Positions 7,705-15,061 of a stretch of 25,202 nt of DNA are shown here, one piece after another. The first letter of the stretch is position 1; every line of letters starts with the position of its first letter. The position numbers and the translations under genes are program-made. Under the pieces are notes generated by a model. It was not told where the DNA came from and did not search any database. It saw only the letters and a list, made by a program, of their open reading frames with translations. Source of the DNA: a virus; IMG/VR virus record IMGVR_UViG_3300050125_000043, positions 1-25,202 of that record. One strand, given 5' to 3'.

Positions 7705-9027
7705 ATGACAACTCAAGCAACAAATCCGATAGTCGCACTATCCGCACTTAGGAACGCCAGTCGTTCCGACAAAGCCCTGGGGATTGAAGAAGCATTAAAA
7801 TATGGTGGCGTTAGAAAAGCCTCAGATATTGTTAATACCAGCTTCTCCTCATCCAAAAACCTATTTATGGCATCCGACAATGTGCAGAAAAACCTCATTG
7901 CCCTGGGTGCTACCGGCGACCCTTTATTAAATGGTACGAGTTTGATTACCGGTGTTATGGAACAAGTAACGCCATATATCCAAATGACTACCGTGCGTGA
8001 GCTATTCCCCGAAGCCGAGTATGCCAGCCAACGCTTGTTACTAGACATCTTCGACCCAATTACAGGTATGACACATAATACTGCATTGGACGAACCTGTA
8101 CCGGTTATTCAAAAACGAGGTATCGTAACCGAAGAATTTCAACCAGCTACCTCTCAAGAAGTATTAGAGATCAGCCAGGAAGAAATACTATTTTTACGTA
8201 ATCCTGGCGACCAAAATATCTCTGTGCGTGGCCTAGCTACATACATGGCTATGTGGTCAGAACAGTTATCCCATCGTGGCTTAGTTAAGCAATTGAATGA
8301 CATCTACACGGCATTATTTACCAATCAATATACCTGGAAAAACAAGGTTATCAGTTATGGTATCCCAGGTGGTAATACCATTGATACCAGTGCATTATCG
8401 GGTAATTGGGGTACGATTACAGCATCGAACATTACACCAAATCCATTAGCTAACCCAATTTTGGACTTGTCAATCATCCTTAACAACATCTTAAAAATGT
8501 ACCGTGGCTTAAAGATGAAGTTAATCATGAATTATAATACCAATCAGTTGATTTGCCAAAATCCTAACGTTATCAGCCGTGTACCATTTATCTACGCTAA
8601 CAATAGCCTGGTAAGTCCGGCAATGACGGGTGGTGTTACTGCGGATACCTTACTTAAATACTTCCTGGGTGGTGATTTGGGTGTTGAAGTTATTATTGAT
8701 AATTCTACCTACATTGCTGACGTAAATGACCCTAATGGTTATTCAGCCGGTGCGGTTAATCCAATTCTGCCTAATTATATGATTTGGGTATATATTGATA
8801 CTGACGGCTTCGGTAAACCTTTGGGCGAATATGCTTATACCCTGGCTGTACAAAATGGCGGCACAGCTAATCCTAAAGCGGGTAAATACTTCTACCTGGT
8901 TGATACGAGTATTAGCCAGACTATAGATGGCATTAGCCAGCCCAGGATTTTCTTAGGCCACGGCTGGAATGGCTCACCTCGGATAATGCGTCCGAATGAT
9001 ATATGGCATATTTACGTGGGTAGTTAA
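7705..9027 (+). CDS. major capsid protein (HK97 fold)
   Basis: A 440-residue protein in the position of the major capsid protein, after protease/scaffold and decoration genes and before a strong terminator. The N-terminal 50 or so residues are helical and polar and could be a cleaved delta region. The stretch from about residue 70 (PLLNGTSLITGVMEQVTPYI) to 115 resembles an N-arm/E-loop start, and the helix near 175-205 (GLATYMAMWSEQLSHRGLVK) looks like the long spine helix. The later region (270-440) carries the alternating strands and helices of an A-domain. No catalytic motif is expected. The assignment is strong by context; the fold is inferred. Confidence 0.85.
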   Translation: MTTQATNPIVALSALRNASRSDKALGIEEALKYGGVRKASDIVNTSFSSSKNLFMASDNVQKNLIALGATGDPLLNGTSLITGVMEQVTPYIQMTTVRELFPEAEYASQRLLLDIFDPITGMTHNTALDEPVPVIQKRGIVTEEFQPATSQEVLEISQEEILFLRNPGDQNISVRGLATYMAMWSEQLSHRGLVKQLNDIYTALFTNQYTWKNKVISYGIPGGNTIDTSALSGNWGTITASNITPNPLANPILDLSIILNNILKMYRGLKMKLIMNYNTNQLICQNPNVISRVPFIYANNSLVSPAMTGGVTADTLLKYFLGGDLGVEVIIDNSTYIADVNDPNGYSAGAVNPILPNYMIWVYIDTDGFGKPLGEYAYTLAVQNGGTANPKAGKYFYLVDTSISQTIDGISQPRIFLGHGWNGSPRIMRPNDIWHIYVGS

Positions 9028-9052
9028 AACGATTCAACGGTGCTTGTGTCTA

Positions 9053-9083
9053 AATAGGTGGTTTAATGGCCACCTATTCTTTT
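9053..9083 (+). terminator. intrinsic terminator after capsid gene
   Basis: AATAGGTGG (9053-9061) pairs perfectly with CCACCTATT (9070-9078) across an 8-base loop, giving a 9-bp stem followed by CTTTT. It lies 26 bases after the capsid stop and just before promoter-like element P3, so it separates the head operon from the connector/tail operon. Confidence 0.75.
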
Positions 9084-9106
9084 ATCCGTGTTCTATCTGC
9101 AAATCC

Positions 9107-9140
9107 ACTTAAAACTTTAGACAACATGCAATGTTAATAT
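9107..9140 (+). promoter_or_regulatory. late promoter-like element P3
   Basis: A perfect ACTTAAAACTTT (9107-9118) is followed after 16 bp by TAATAT (9135-9140). It lies right after the terminator and 33 bp before the next gene, so it is the natural start of the connector/tail operon. The rest of the 145-bp gap (9028-9172) holds only this, the terminator and an AAGGA ribosome-binding site. Confidence 0.7.
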
Positions 9141-9172
9141 TATCAAAATAATAAATCATTTAAGGATACACA

Positions 9173-9649
9173 ATGGAAGCGACACAAGCAAAAAAAGATA
9201 GCAAAGCCAAACCAGCAAGAGCGGTAAAAACCTTTAAAGGCCAGGAGTATTTGGATGCTGAGTCAAGTATTGCGGATGAAGTTACCAAGCCGGATGATAT
9301 TATCAAGATTAAGTTTAATCACCCTATGCGGAACGCTAAGATTACCCCACAGGAGTTTAAGCTATGCCAGCAAGAATACTTGGTAGGGATTGAAAAGGAA
9401 CACGGGCGTAAGATCGCTTTCCCAAATGAGCAGCAAATGGTAGAAATGTATATTCAGGAAAAGCATGGTCAGCCATATATTTACCTGGTAGGCATGGAAT
9501 ATGAAATGAGTCGCACCGATGCAGAGCCGTATCTGGCTAAAACCCGGCAAATGATAGACCCGAAAAAACAACGTTATATTGGTGATGTAAAAGCCGACTT
9601 ACACAGATACCTGGTTGATTTCCATTTTGCGGAAATTGTAGTAGCCTAA
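9173..9649 (+). CDS. hypothetical protein, first gene of tail operon
   Basis: A 158-residue soluble protein with an AAGGA site upstream. The first 30 residues are rich in Lys, Ala and Glu and probably flexible; the rest is a charged alpha/beta protein containing FNHPMRNAKITPQEF (about residues 48-62) and a C-terminal helix. I do not recognise a family. It lies between the major capsid protein and the gp36-like connector, a place that often holds a small head-completion or capsid-associated protein, but the sequence shows no motif that proves this. Confidence 0.7.
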   Translation: MEATQAKKDSKAKPARAVKTFKGQEYLDAESSIADEVTKPDDIIKIKFNHPMRNAKITPQEFKLCQQEYLVGIEKEHGRKIAFPNEQQMVEMYIQEKHGQPYIYLVGMEYEMSRTDAEPYLAKTRQMIDPKKQRYIGDVKADLHRYLVDFHFAEIVVA

Positions 9650-9651
9650 TC

Positions 9652-10287
9652 ATGACTAATAACTCAAGCCTGTATAGCCCACAATATACCTCACTCGAAG
9701 AAGTGAAGTTAGAGCTTGAGGGTAAGATTAATTTTGATAATGTGAATCCTACCGCTGTATCAGACAATGAAGTTTTAGACAATATTGAGGATGGCGAGGC
9801 AGCAATCGAGTTAAAGCTATCCCGGCAATACCTGACTCCATTTGTAGGATGGGATGCAATTACCGGAATGCCGGACATACCATTTGACAACATCGTACCC
9901 AAATCAACGATTAAATACATTACCAAACTATGCCTGTTAAAGACCTGTATCTTGATAATGCAGACGGTGTTTGGTAAGTCTGAGGGTGTCCGGGGTTCAA
10001 CTTATCTGGCAACCTATGAGGCCGAATTAAAAGCATTACTCGATGAGATTGTCCAGGTTGACGAGAAGTCAGGCCAATACCTTAGTCCACCATTACCCGG
10101 ATTAGCATGGAATCCCTATGCCTCATGGTTTCGCCCAGGTATCCCTATGCCACGTACAGCCGTTATAGGTATAGCCAGTGGTTCATATGGTAATCAGATA
10201 CTAGGCAGACAGCCTAATGCGGTAAGCAATTGGTTCTTTAGGGGATGGGGTTACAACTGTAATGGATATAGACGGGGCAATAGATAG
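9652..10287 (+). CDS. head-tail connector (Mu gp36-like, DUF1320 type)
   Basis: The 211-residue protein opens with a 'YTSLEEVKLELE' helix (about residues 11-22), then a segment with NEVLDNIEDGEAAIELKLSR (43-62), QYL and a proline-rich turn, which is the pattern of the DUF1320/gp36 connector family, in which a short helix set is followed by 'ai.dA...id.yl...y..P'. Such proteins form the ring that joins the portal to the neck. The last 65 residues are Pro/Gly/Trp-rich, beyond the usual family length, and may be an added docking tail. The next gene starts inside its last 26 bases. Confidence 0.72.
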   Translation: MTNNSSLYSPQYTSLEEVKLELEGKINFDNVNPTAVSDNEVLDNIEDGEAAIELKLSRQYLTPFVGWDAITGMPDIPFDNIVPKSTIKYITKLCLLKTCILIMQTVFGKSEGVRGSTYLATYEAELKALLDEIVQVDEKSGQYLSPPLPGLAWNPYASWFRPGIPMPRTAVIGIASGSYGNQILGRQPNAVSNWFFRGWGYNCNGYRRGNR

Positions 10288-10660
10288 GGCTTTAGTTCAG
10301 TTAGCTATAGAAATTGAAGAAGTTAAGCGCAGTTATTTTAGTGAACAGGGTAAACCCGGGGCGAATTGGCAACCATTAAAACCCAATACGATTAAGTACA
10401 AAAAAGCCAATAAGAACAAGTTTAATACTGAAACCGGATTACTTCGTGACAGCATTAAGATAGATGTTAGGCGTTATGGCGATAGTATCTACATTAATTG
10501 TGAAATGGAACACCGGGAAGGTGATGAGGCCATAGATCAGTTGATATACGAATATGGTAGGGATTTCTTGAACTTTGATGATAAAGACCAGGAATGGATA
10601 ACTAGCCGGTTAGGTGAGTTAATAGGGAAAGAATTGAGTGGCAGCACAGCAGTTCCTTAA
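10262..10660 (+). CDS. virion morphogenesis / tail completion protein (Mu gpG-like)
   Basis: A 132-residue protein starting within the previous gene. It has an N-terminal helix, then GANWQPLKPNTIKYKK (about residues 37-52), NTETGLLRDSIKIDV (58-72) and a GD-containing strand. This order (a 'G..W.pL...T....', then 'TG.LrdSi') is characteristic of the gpG/HK97 gp10-like tail completion family, which sits at the head-tail junction. It overlaps the next gene by 23 bases. The call is fairly firm from these motifs and the location. Confidence 0.72.
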   Translation: MDIDGAIDRALVQLAIEIEEVKRSYFSEQGKPGANWQPLKPNTIKYKKANKNKFNTETGLLRDSIKIDVRRYGDSIYINCEMEHREGDEAIDQLIYEYGRDFLNFDDKDQEWITSRLGELIGKELSGSTAVP

Positions 10661-11810
10661 TGCCAATGATTCATTGGTGGCAATGACTGAATACAATTGG
10701 ATGACATATTTACCGTCCAACCGAATATGCAGCGCATTAGCTACTACACTTGCTGCCAATAAATATATTAACCAGGTATTTGGTTTATCCATAGCATCAT
10801 ATAGGCGGGATGACTTTACCACTAAGGAACTACCTGCATTGTCGATTTACGAACCTACGGATGCTGGTAAGAGCCGGTTTTTCCCGTTAAATGGTTCAAT
10901 AATATTTGATATATATTTACCGATAAGAATAACCCGGCAGGAAACAGAACGAATATTTAATACATTAGGCCAGGCAGTAGTGTTGATATTTCAGCAACCA
11001 TCATTCTTTTATAACCTGGGGCAGAACATGATACCGCTGCCACCAACTACGAGCCAGATTTATAACGATGTTTTAACGTATAAACAAGAACATGGCTGTC
11101 CATTAGTTAACATCGGGGATAACTACGAGATTACTCAGCCGGTAAAAGCGAGTATAGGAACAGACCAGGGAATTGCCGATGCTTGGAAACAGCAGATTAG
11201 GTTTACTTACCAAACGGATTTAAGTAACTTCTATGCGATGTTAGAAGGCTTCGGGATTAGCTTTGACTATGATCCTAACACTATAGTGTTTGAACCATTG
11301 GATGACTTTGCAGTAACAATTACACCGGAGTCCGCGATAGTACCTATAAGTGAGTCATTAACTGCGTATATTGTAACTACAGCCGAGGGGTATTCGGATA
11401 ATGGATTACTGGTTATCCCGGAAGGCATTACCTATCAAGGTATTTTGCTTGGTAATAATTCGGTGGAGTTTCGTGTACCGTTGGCCTTATCGCCGCCTGT
11501 ATATGGAAAAGTCAGTTACTACTATGTAAATGTAGTTACTAGCAGGTATCTGTCAACTGGTGTCTTGATGATAGCTAGTCCGGCAACAACAGGATATGGT
11601 GCGGTATTAATTGGCGATAATGGTTATGTTTATAATGTTACATATGATGGCACTGTGTTTTATCCGCAGAGAGTTTATATCTCGGCTGTAACAGCATCCT
11701 CTGTGTATCCGGTGAATGGCACATTATTAAGTAAAGCATATGCCACTGTAGGCAATGCACAAATACTTTTTGGTATTGACGGAAATATTTACACAATTAT
11801 TGTACCTTAA
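10638..11810 (+). CDS. tail terminator-like protein with a large beta-rich C-terminal extension
   Basis: The 390-residue product starts at a GTG inside the previous gene with AGGGAAAG upstream; an in-frame ATG at 10683 (Met16) is an alternative. Residues about 20-210 (LPALSIYEPTD, a long beta segment, then helices) look like a gpU/Mu gp37-type neck or tail terminator protein: strands flanking 'P.lsIYe', a helix with QETERIFNTLGQAV, and a closing strand. From about residue 215 there is a second part of some 175 residues, Gly-, Thr-, Val- and Tyr-rich and beta-like, containing a repeated 'GxLLxxxYATVG' style pattern; terminators of this kind are normally under 200 residues. Position before the sheath fits a terminator. 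Family level is uncertain; the two-part build is clear from composition. Confidence 0.6.
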   Translation: MAAQQFLNANDSLVAMTEYNWMTYLPSNRICSALATTLAANKYINQVFGLSIASYRRDDFTTKELPALSIYEPTDAGKSRFFPLNGSIIFDIYLPIRITRQETERIFNTLGQAVVLIFQQPSFFYNLGQNMIPLPPTTSQIYNDVLTYKQEHGCPLVNIGDNYEITQPVKASIGTDQGIADAWKQQIRFTYQTDLSNFYAMLEGFGISFDYDPNTIVFEPLDDFAVTITPESAIVPISESLTAYIVTTAEGYSDNGLLVIPEGITYQGILLGNNSVEFRVPLALSPPVYGKVSYYYVNVVTSRYLSTGVLMIASPATTGYGAVLIGDNGYVYNVTYDGTVFYPQRVYISAVTASSVYPVNGTLLSKAYATVGNAQILFGIDGNIYTIIVP

Positions 11811-11827
11811 TTTTAAAGGATTAAATC

Positions 11828-13771
11828 ATGGCATCAAGCCCATTTGTTATCAATACGCGGATTCCGTCAGTACAAGGGAATCAGGCAATCCAAGCCACGC
11901 CTCCATTGCCTACGCCACAAAATAATATCTTTGTCTATGGCAATCAGTTTACTAAAACATATTCACCTAATGATGGTACTCCGGTATTAGCCCCGACTGT
12001 GGGATACCCTAGATATGAGTTCTATAAAACATATAAATTACCGGCTAAGTATCTTAATGACCCATTTGGCGCATTGTCATACTTTGATTTATGTGGTTTC
12101 ACTGTAGGCTATGGCTATACCTATACAGAAACACTCCTTAATGCTGCCGCCGTAGATATTACTACCTATGCAGCAAGTGATAATGTAATTGTTTATTATA
12201 CTGCATCGTCAGCGTTGATTGCGCCTATGGTCGGTGCGGCAGTTACCGGCACATTTGATGATACGACCCAATCAGTTACCGGCACATTTGTATCGGCAGC
12301 CGTTGGTACATTCGTTAATCCACCAAATACTACAGCCGGTACATATGATAGCTACGTTATCCTACATAGTTCTAGCTTTGCAACCGTAGCCGCCGCTGAT
12401 ACAATTGTTATTACATTTACCAATGCCGGTTTATTAACGCCTGACCCAACTCAGACCGACCCGTTCCTAATGAATATGTATCAGACGTTACAGGCTGCAT
12501 TGATACCGATTAATGCCAATTCTACAGTAGCAACACCAAATGTATGGTTCTCATTATTGCCTCAAGCTGGAGTCAGTGGCTACTTTGGGGCAACAGCAAG
12601 TGCAGAAACATTGACAGGATGTACCTCAGTTGGTTCACTAGCGAGTGGCAATCAACAGATTATATTTGCCTTACCATCTTTAAATGCCAATCTTGTGCCA
12701 TTAAGTCCATTAGGTGCAACAACCATTACCCAGGCAACCAGTTTGGCATCTGGTACGGTGAGTTCAGCATCTATTAATGGGGGTAATCTGGTCGTGCAAA
12801 TGACTGGCGTAACAACAGCATTTGTGGATACTGACGTATGCACATTACATTTAGATGCTACGCAAACTATCTTTACATTCCAACAGGCTTTGTTTGCTAA
12901 TCAAAATTTATCATTGCAACAATTGCCATGTATCTACCCAATATTGAGTAATACTAATCTTACTACAACATATTTACCAATCTTCACCTATGTGGCTGCA
13001 CTGAACGAACCAGCTACAGCCCAGAATGGTCAGGCTATTTGCCAAGTACCATTTGCCAACATTACGATAGCCTTAAACCTGGCGGCAACTACATTACCGT
13101 CAGCTACTAATAGCTGGCAGTATGAGCCTATCTATTATCCATATGTGCCGCAAGTGGGTGATTTACCATTAACAACCGGACAATTAGCCTGTGCCTATGC
13201 AATGGTGGTCGGTTCTAATGTAGCACCATTAAACCCACAAGCAGGGGTAGTTATAAATGGCTTGCCGGTATTAGCTAATACTGCAAATTATGTATCTACA
13301 CAGATTAATGGCATTGCTGATCAGGTTATGCAACTTGGCTGGAATGTGATTGCGGTTAATAATAATCAACAGGCATATGTGGTAAATCCATTAACCGGAC
13401 AAACTACATTGCCAGGCTTGCCTACGCCGGATGTGGAATTTTTCTATGAATATGTATGGCAAACTGTAGATTATCTGCGTAAGGGTATTACCTTAATCTG
13501 TCAAGGAATTGGTTTAGGCCAGGTACGGCAAACATCCAGCGTAATAGCTACGCTGAAAGCACAGATTATATCATTCATGCTGGACATGCAAACCCAGGGT
13601 ATGTTGTTAAATGTAGCACAAAATGAGGCATATCTAACTATTGTGCAAGACCCGACAAACCCACTTGGTATAGATATTGGCGTACCTACTCAAATCGTAC
13701 CGGGCTTAGAAGATATTTACTATACGCTCAATATTTTCTCCAGTACAGTTACTTTACAAACAGCGGCATAA
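11828..13771 (+). CDS. tail sheath protein with internal beta-rich insertions
   Basis: The 647-residue protein lies immediately upstream of the tube gene, as sheath genes of contractile phages do. The C-terminal 115 residues (from VEFFYEYVWQTVDYLRKG near 535, then an arginine-containing helix, a long helix ending near 590, and the closing strands) fit the sheath C-terminal domain that forms the contractile mesh; the segment near 440-530, with AYAMVVGSNVAPLNPQ and NVIAVNNNQ, fits the 'gv.a..D....P.n' and 'v.v' core. Between about residues 105 and 330 is a Thr/Val/Ala-rich region with near-repeats, probably Ig-like or surface-exposed beta domains. It starts after AAAGGA. It is longer than compact sheaths such as Mu gpL (about 500). 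Confidence 0.75.
   Translation: MASSPFVINTRIPSVQGNQAIQATPPLPTPQNNIFVYGNQFTKTYSPNDGTPVLAPTVGYPRYEFYKTYKLPAKYLNDPFGALSYFDLCGFTVGYGYTYTETLLNAAAVDITTYAASDNVIVYYTASSALIAPMVGAAVTGTFDDTTQSVTGTFVSAAVGTFVNPPNTTAGTYDSYVILHSSSFATVAAADTIVITFTNAGLLTPDPTQTDPFLMNMYQTLQAALIPINANSTVATPNVWFSLLPQAGVSGYFGATASAETLTGCTSVGSLASGNQQIIFALPSLNANLVPLSPLGATTITQATSLASGTVSSASINGGNLVVQMTGVTTAFVDTDVCTLHLDATQTIFTFQQALFANQNLSLQQLPCIYPILSNTNLTTTYLPIFTYVAALNEPATAQNGQAICQVPFANITIALNLAATTLPSATNSWQYEPIYYPYVPQVGDLPLTTGQLACAYAMVVGSNVAPLNPQAGVVINGLPVLANTANYVSTQINGIADQVMQLGWNVIAVNNNQQAYVVNPLTGQTTLPGLPTPDVEFFYEYVWQTVDYLRKGITLICQGIGLGQVRQTSSVIATLKAQIISFMLDMQTQGMLLNVAQNEAYLTIVQDPTNPLGIDIGVPTQIVPGLEDIYYTLNIFSSTVTLQTAA
12241..12290 (+). repeat. 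direct repeat in sheath gene
   Basis: AGTTACCGGCACATTTG occurs at 12241-12257 and again at 12274-12290, a 33-bp (11-codon) period, encoding two copies of a VTGTF strand. It lies in the inserted region of the sheath and may reflect local duplication in a surface-exposed beta domain. Confidence 0.7.
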
Positions 13772-13772
13772 A

Positions 13773-13788
13773 TGTTTCACGTGAAACA
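13773..13788. promoter_or_regulatory. parS-like palindrome, copy 2
   Basis: TGTTTCACGTGAAACA, one base after the sheath stop and 19 bp before the tube start. With copy 3 it shares the 20-bp identity AATGTTTCACGTGAAACAAT, so these two differ from copies 1 and 4 in flanks. The site is canonical parS by sequence; the binding protein is not in the window. Confidence 0.75.
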
Positions 13789-13807
13789 ATTTTAAGGACA
13801 TATTATT

Positions 13808-14254
13808 ATGGCTACAAGTGCAATAGGTTTCTATTTCGACCGATTCCGGGTTCTGGTTGGTGGTCAGGATTTCGCCCAGGCCCCGGGTAATATTCTAAGT
13901 CTTGCTGTATCACAAGATGGTGGATTAACGTGGGTAGATGGGTTCAGTCCTAATCACATGCCTCAAGGTGTACTCCGGGCGAATACCCATACCGTGTTTC
14001 GGATTACCGAGAATCTGCAATACAATGTAATCCCGATAGACTTCTCAGCTATTGATTACAGCGCATCGAGCGTGGATATTCAGTTGATAGCGCCGAATAG
14101 TCAGTATGCTGCGGATGTGTATGCCGGTGGTAGTGTGTATCTTTTGAAGTCGGTAGCTTGGGCGGCTGACAGCTTAGGGGCGCAATATGCGGTTAATGTT
14201 CGCAGGGATTTAGATTTCTTCGTAGTAGGTGGAAGTTATTGGCTGACGGTGTAA
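13808..14254 (+). CDS. tail tube protein
   Basis: A 148-residue protein directly after the sheath gene, the standard position and size of a contractile tail tube subunit. The sequence is almost all beta: strands near 8-25 (FYFDRFRVLVGGQDF), 28-45, 60-80 and 95-148, with no strong helix, ending in VVGGSYWLTV. Tubes stack as hexamers inside the sheath. Good AAGGA ribosome-binding site. The gene is flanked on both sides by parS-like palindromes 484 bp apart. Identification rests on position, size and composition. Confidence 0.75.
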   Translation: MATSAIGFYFDRFRVLVGGQDFAQAPGNILSLAVSQDGGLTWVDGFSPNHMPQGVLRANTHTVFRITENLQYNVIPIDFSAIDYSASSVDIQLIAPNSQYAADVYAGGSVYLLKSVAWAADSLGAQYAVNVRRDLDFFVVGGSYWLTV

Positions 14255-14256
14255 AA

Positions 14257-14272
14257 TGTTTCACGTGAAACA
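14257..14272. promoter_or_regulatory. parS-like palindrome, copy 3
   Basis: TGTTTCACGTGAAACA, two bases after the tube stop and 28 bp before the chaperone start. It is 484 bp from copy 2. Between here and the chaperone start there is only an AT-rich leader with an AAAGG ribosome-binding site. Confidence 0.75.
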
Positions 14273-14300
14273 ATATTGAATAAAATATAAAGGTAAATAA

Positions 14301-14993
14301 GTGGCTGACAAAAAGCAAGGGTGGAATAAACAGGAATGGATAAATGAGTATTCCAAGCAGGATAAACGACTACAATCATCAGCAGTACAGCGTGAGTTAA
14401 TTGCCAATGATGCCGGGATTAGTCTTGAGCGAACGGCTAAGATAGGTCGTGGAGTACGTGAGATACACGATGTGCAGATATTTGGCGATACCGTACCTAT
14501 GCGCGTATTATCCATGGATGAGGAACGTAGGCTACGCCATGCAACCCATATAGACATGAAGGCATACCCGGAGTTTGATAAACAATCTAATGAGTTTGCC
14601 ATTGAATTTAATAAACAATTGCTGCGTAAAATGGTGAGTTTATCCACAAGCCCATGCCCTGAATATGTATCTGACGAGATGAGATTCTTTACTGAACGGG
14701 ATATAGGGGCATTACCGGCCACTACATTTGCTGAACTAATTAATATATACCGTACCTTTGAACTGGAATACAACCCGGACGTGAACCAGATTGACGAAAA
14801 GGAGGTATTGACGTTAATTGGCGAACTACGCGACCCTGAAAAAAAGTCAGCATTGATACGTGGTATGACATTCTCTCAGCGTGGGGCAGTTCTGAGCAGA
14901 TTGTTAGAGATAGACACCGAACAAGAGGACAATTCACATTTATCGAGCTTATTGAACGACTCAAATCTCGACAAAAAGACCGAGCTACCTTAG
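14301..14993 (+). CDS. tail assembly chaperone
   Basis: The 230-residue protein starts with GTG and an AAAGG site. It is charged, helical and lies between the tube and tape-measure genes, where tail assembly chaperones sit in nearly all long-tailed phages (lambda G/GT, P2 E/E'). No enzymatic motif is visible. The chaperone is usually made in two forms by a -1 ribosomal frameshift; here a -1 frame reading through to 15061 without a stop supports that. A perfect AAAAAAG heptamer (14840-14846) and a CAAAAAG (14972-14978), both in the correct phase, are candidates for the slip. The unshifted product ends at TAG 14991-14993. The assignment is from position plus the frameshift signature. Confidence 0.72.
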   Translation: MADKKQGWNKQEWINEYSKQDKRLQSSAVQRELIANDAGISLERTAKIGRGVREIHDVQIFGDTVPMRVLSMDEERRLRHATHIDMKAYPEFDKQSNEFAIEFNKQLLRKMVSLSTSPCPEYVSDEMRFFTERDIGALPATTFAELINIYRTFELEYNPDVNQIDEKEVLTLIGELRDPEKKSALIRGMTFSQRGAVLSRLLEIDTEQEDNSHLSSLLNDSNLDKKTELP

Positions 14994-15061
14994 AACAAGG
15001 CAGGAAAGTTTTAGATCAATTAGCAGCGACTAGCAAGGATAGGCGTAATGGCAACCAGTAA
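14840..15061 (+). CDS. -1 frame extension of tail assembly chaperone
   Basis: In the -1 frame relative to the chaperone, reading is open from 14840 (just after a TGA at 14837) to a TAA at 15059-15061, overlapping the tape-measure start by 14 bases. The later part (from about 14933) reads as a good helical protein, including FIELIERLKSRQKDRATLEQ, and has no start codon or ribosome-binding site of its own, so expression by frameshift is the simplest explanation. Either slip site would make a product of 253 residues: from AAAAAAG at 14840-14846 with 71 residues in the new frame, or from CAAAAAG at 14972-14978 with 27. The sequence alone does not decide between them. Confidence 0.58.
   Translation, partial: KKVSIDTWYDILSAWGSSEQIVRDRHRTRGQFTFIELIERLKSRQKDRATLEQGRKVLDQLAATSKDRRNGNQ

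Noticed and set aside
12544-12777. Second + strand open frame inside the sheath gene
   Set aside because: Different frame of a well-supported gene, no ribosome-binding site, composition not protein-like.
1910-14272. The CACGTG palindromes as intrinsic terminators
   Set aside because: Folded as RNA they form only a 6-bp AT-rich stem with a 4-base loop and lack a following U-tract; two lie in mid-operon and their 16 bases are invariant, which fits a protein site better.
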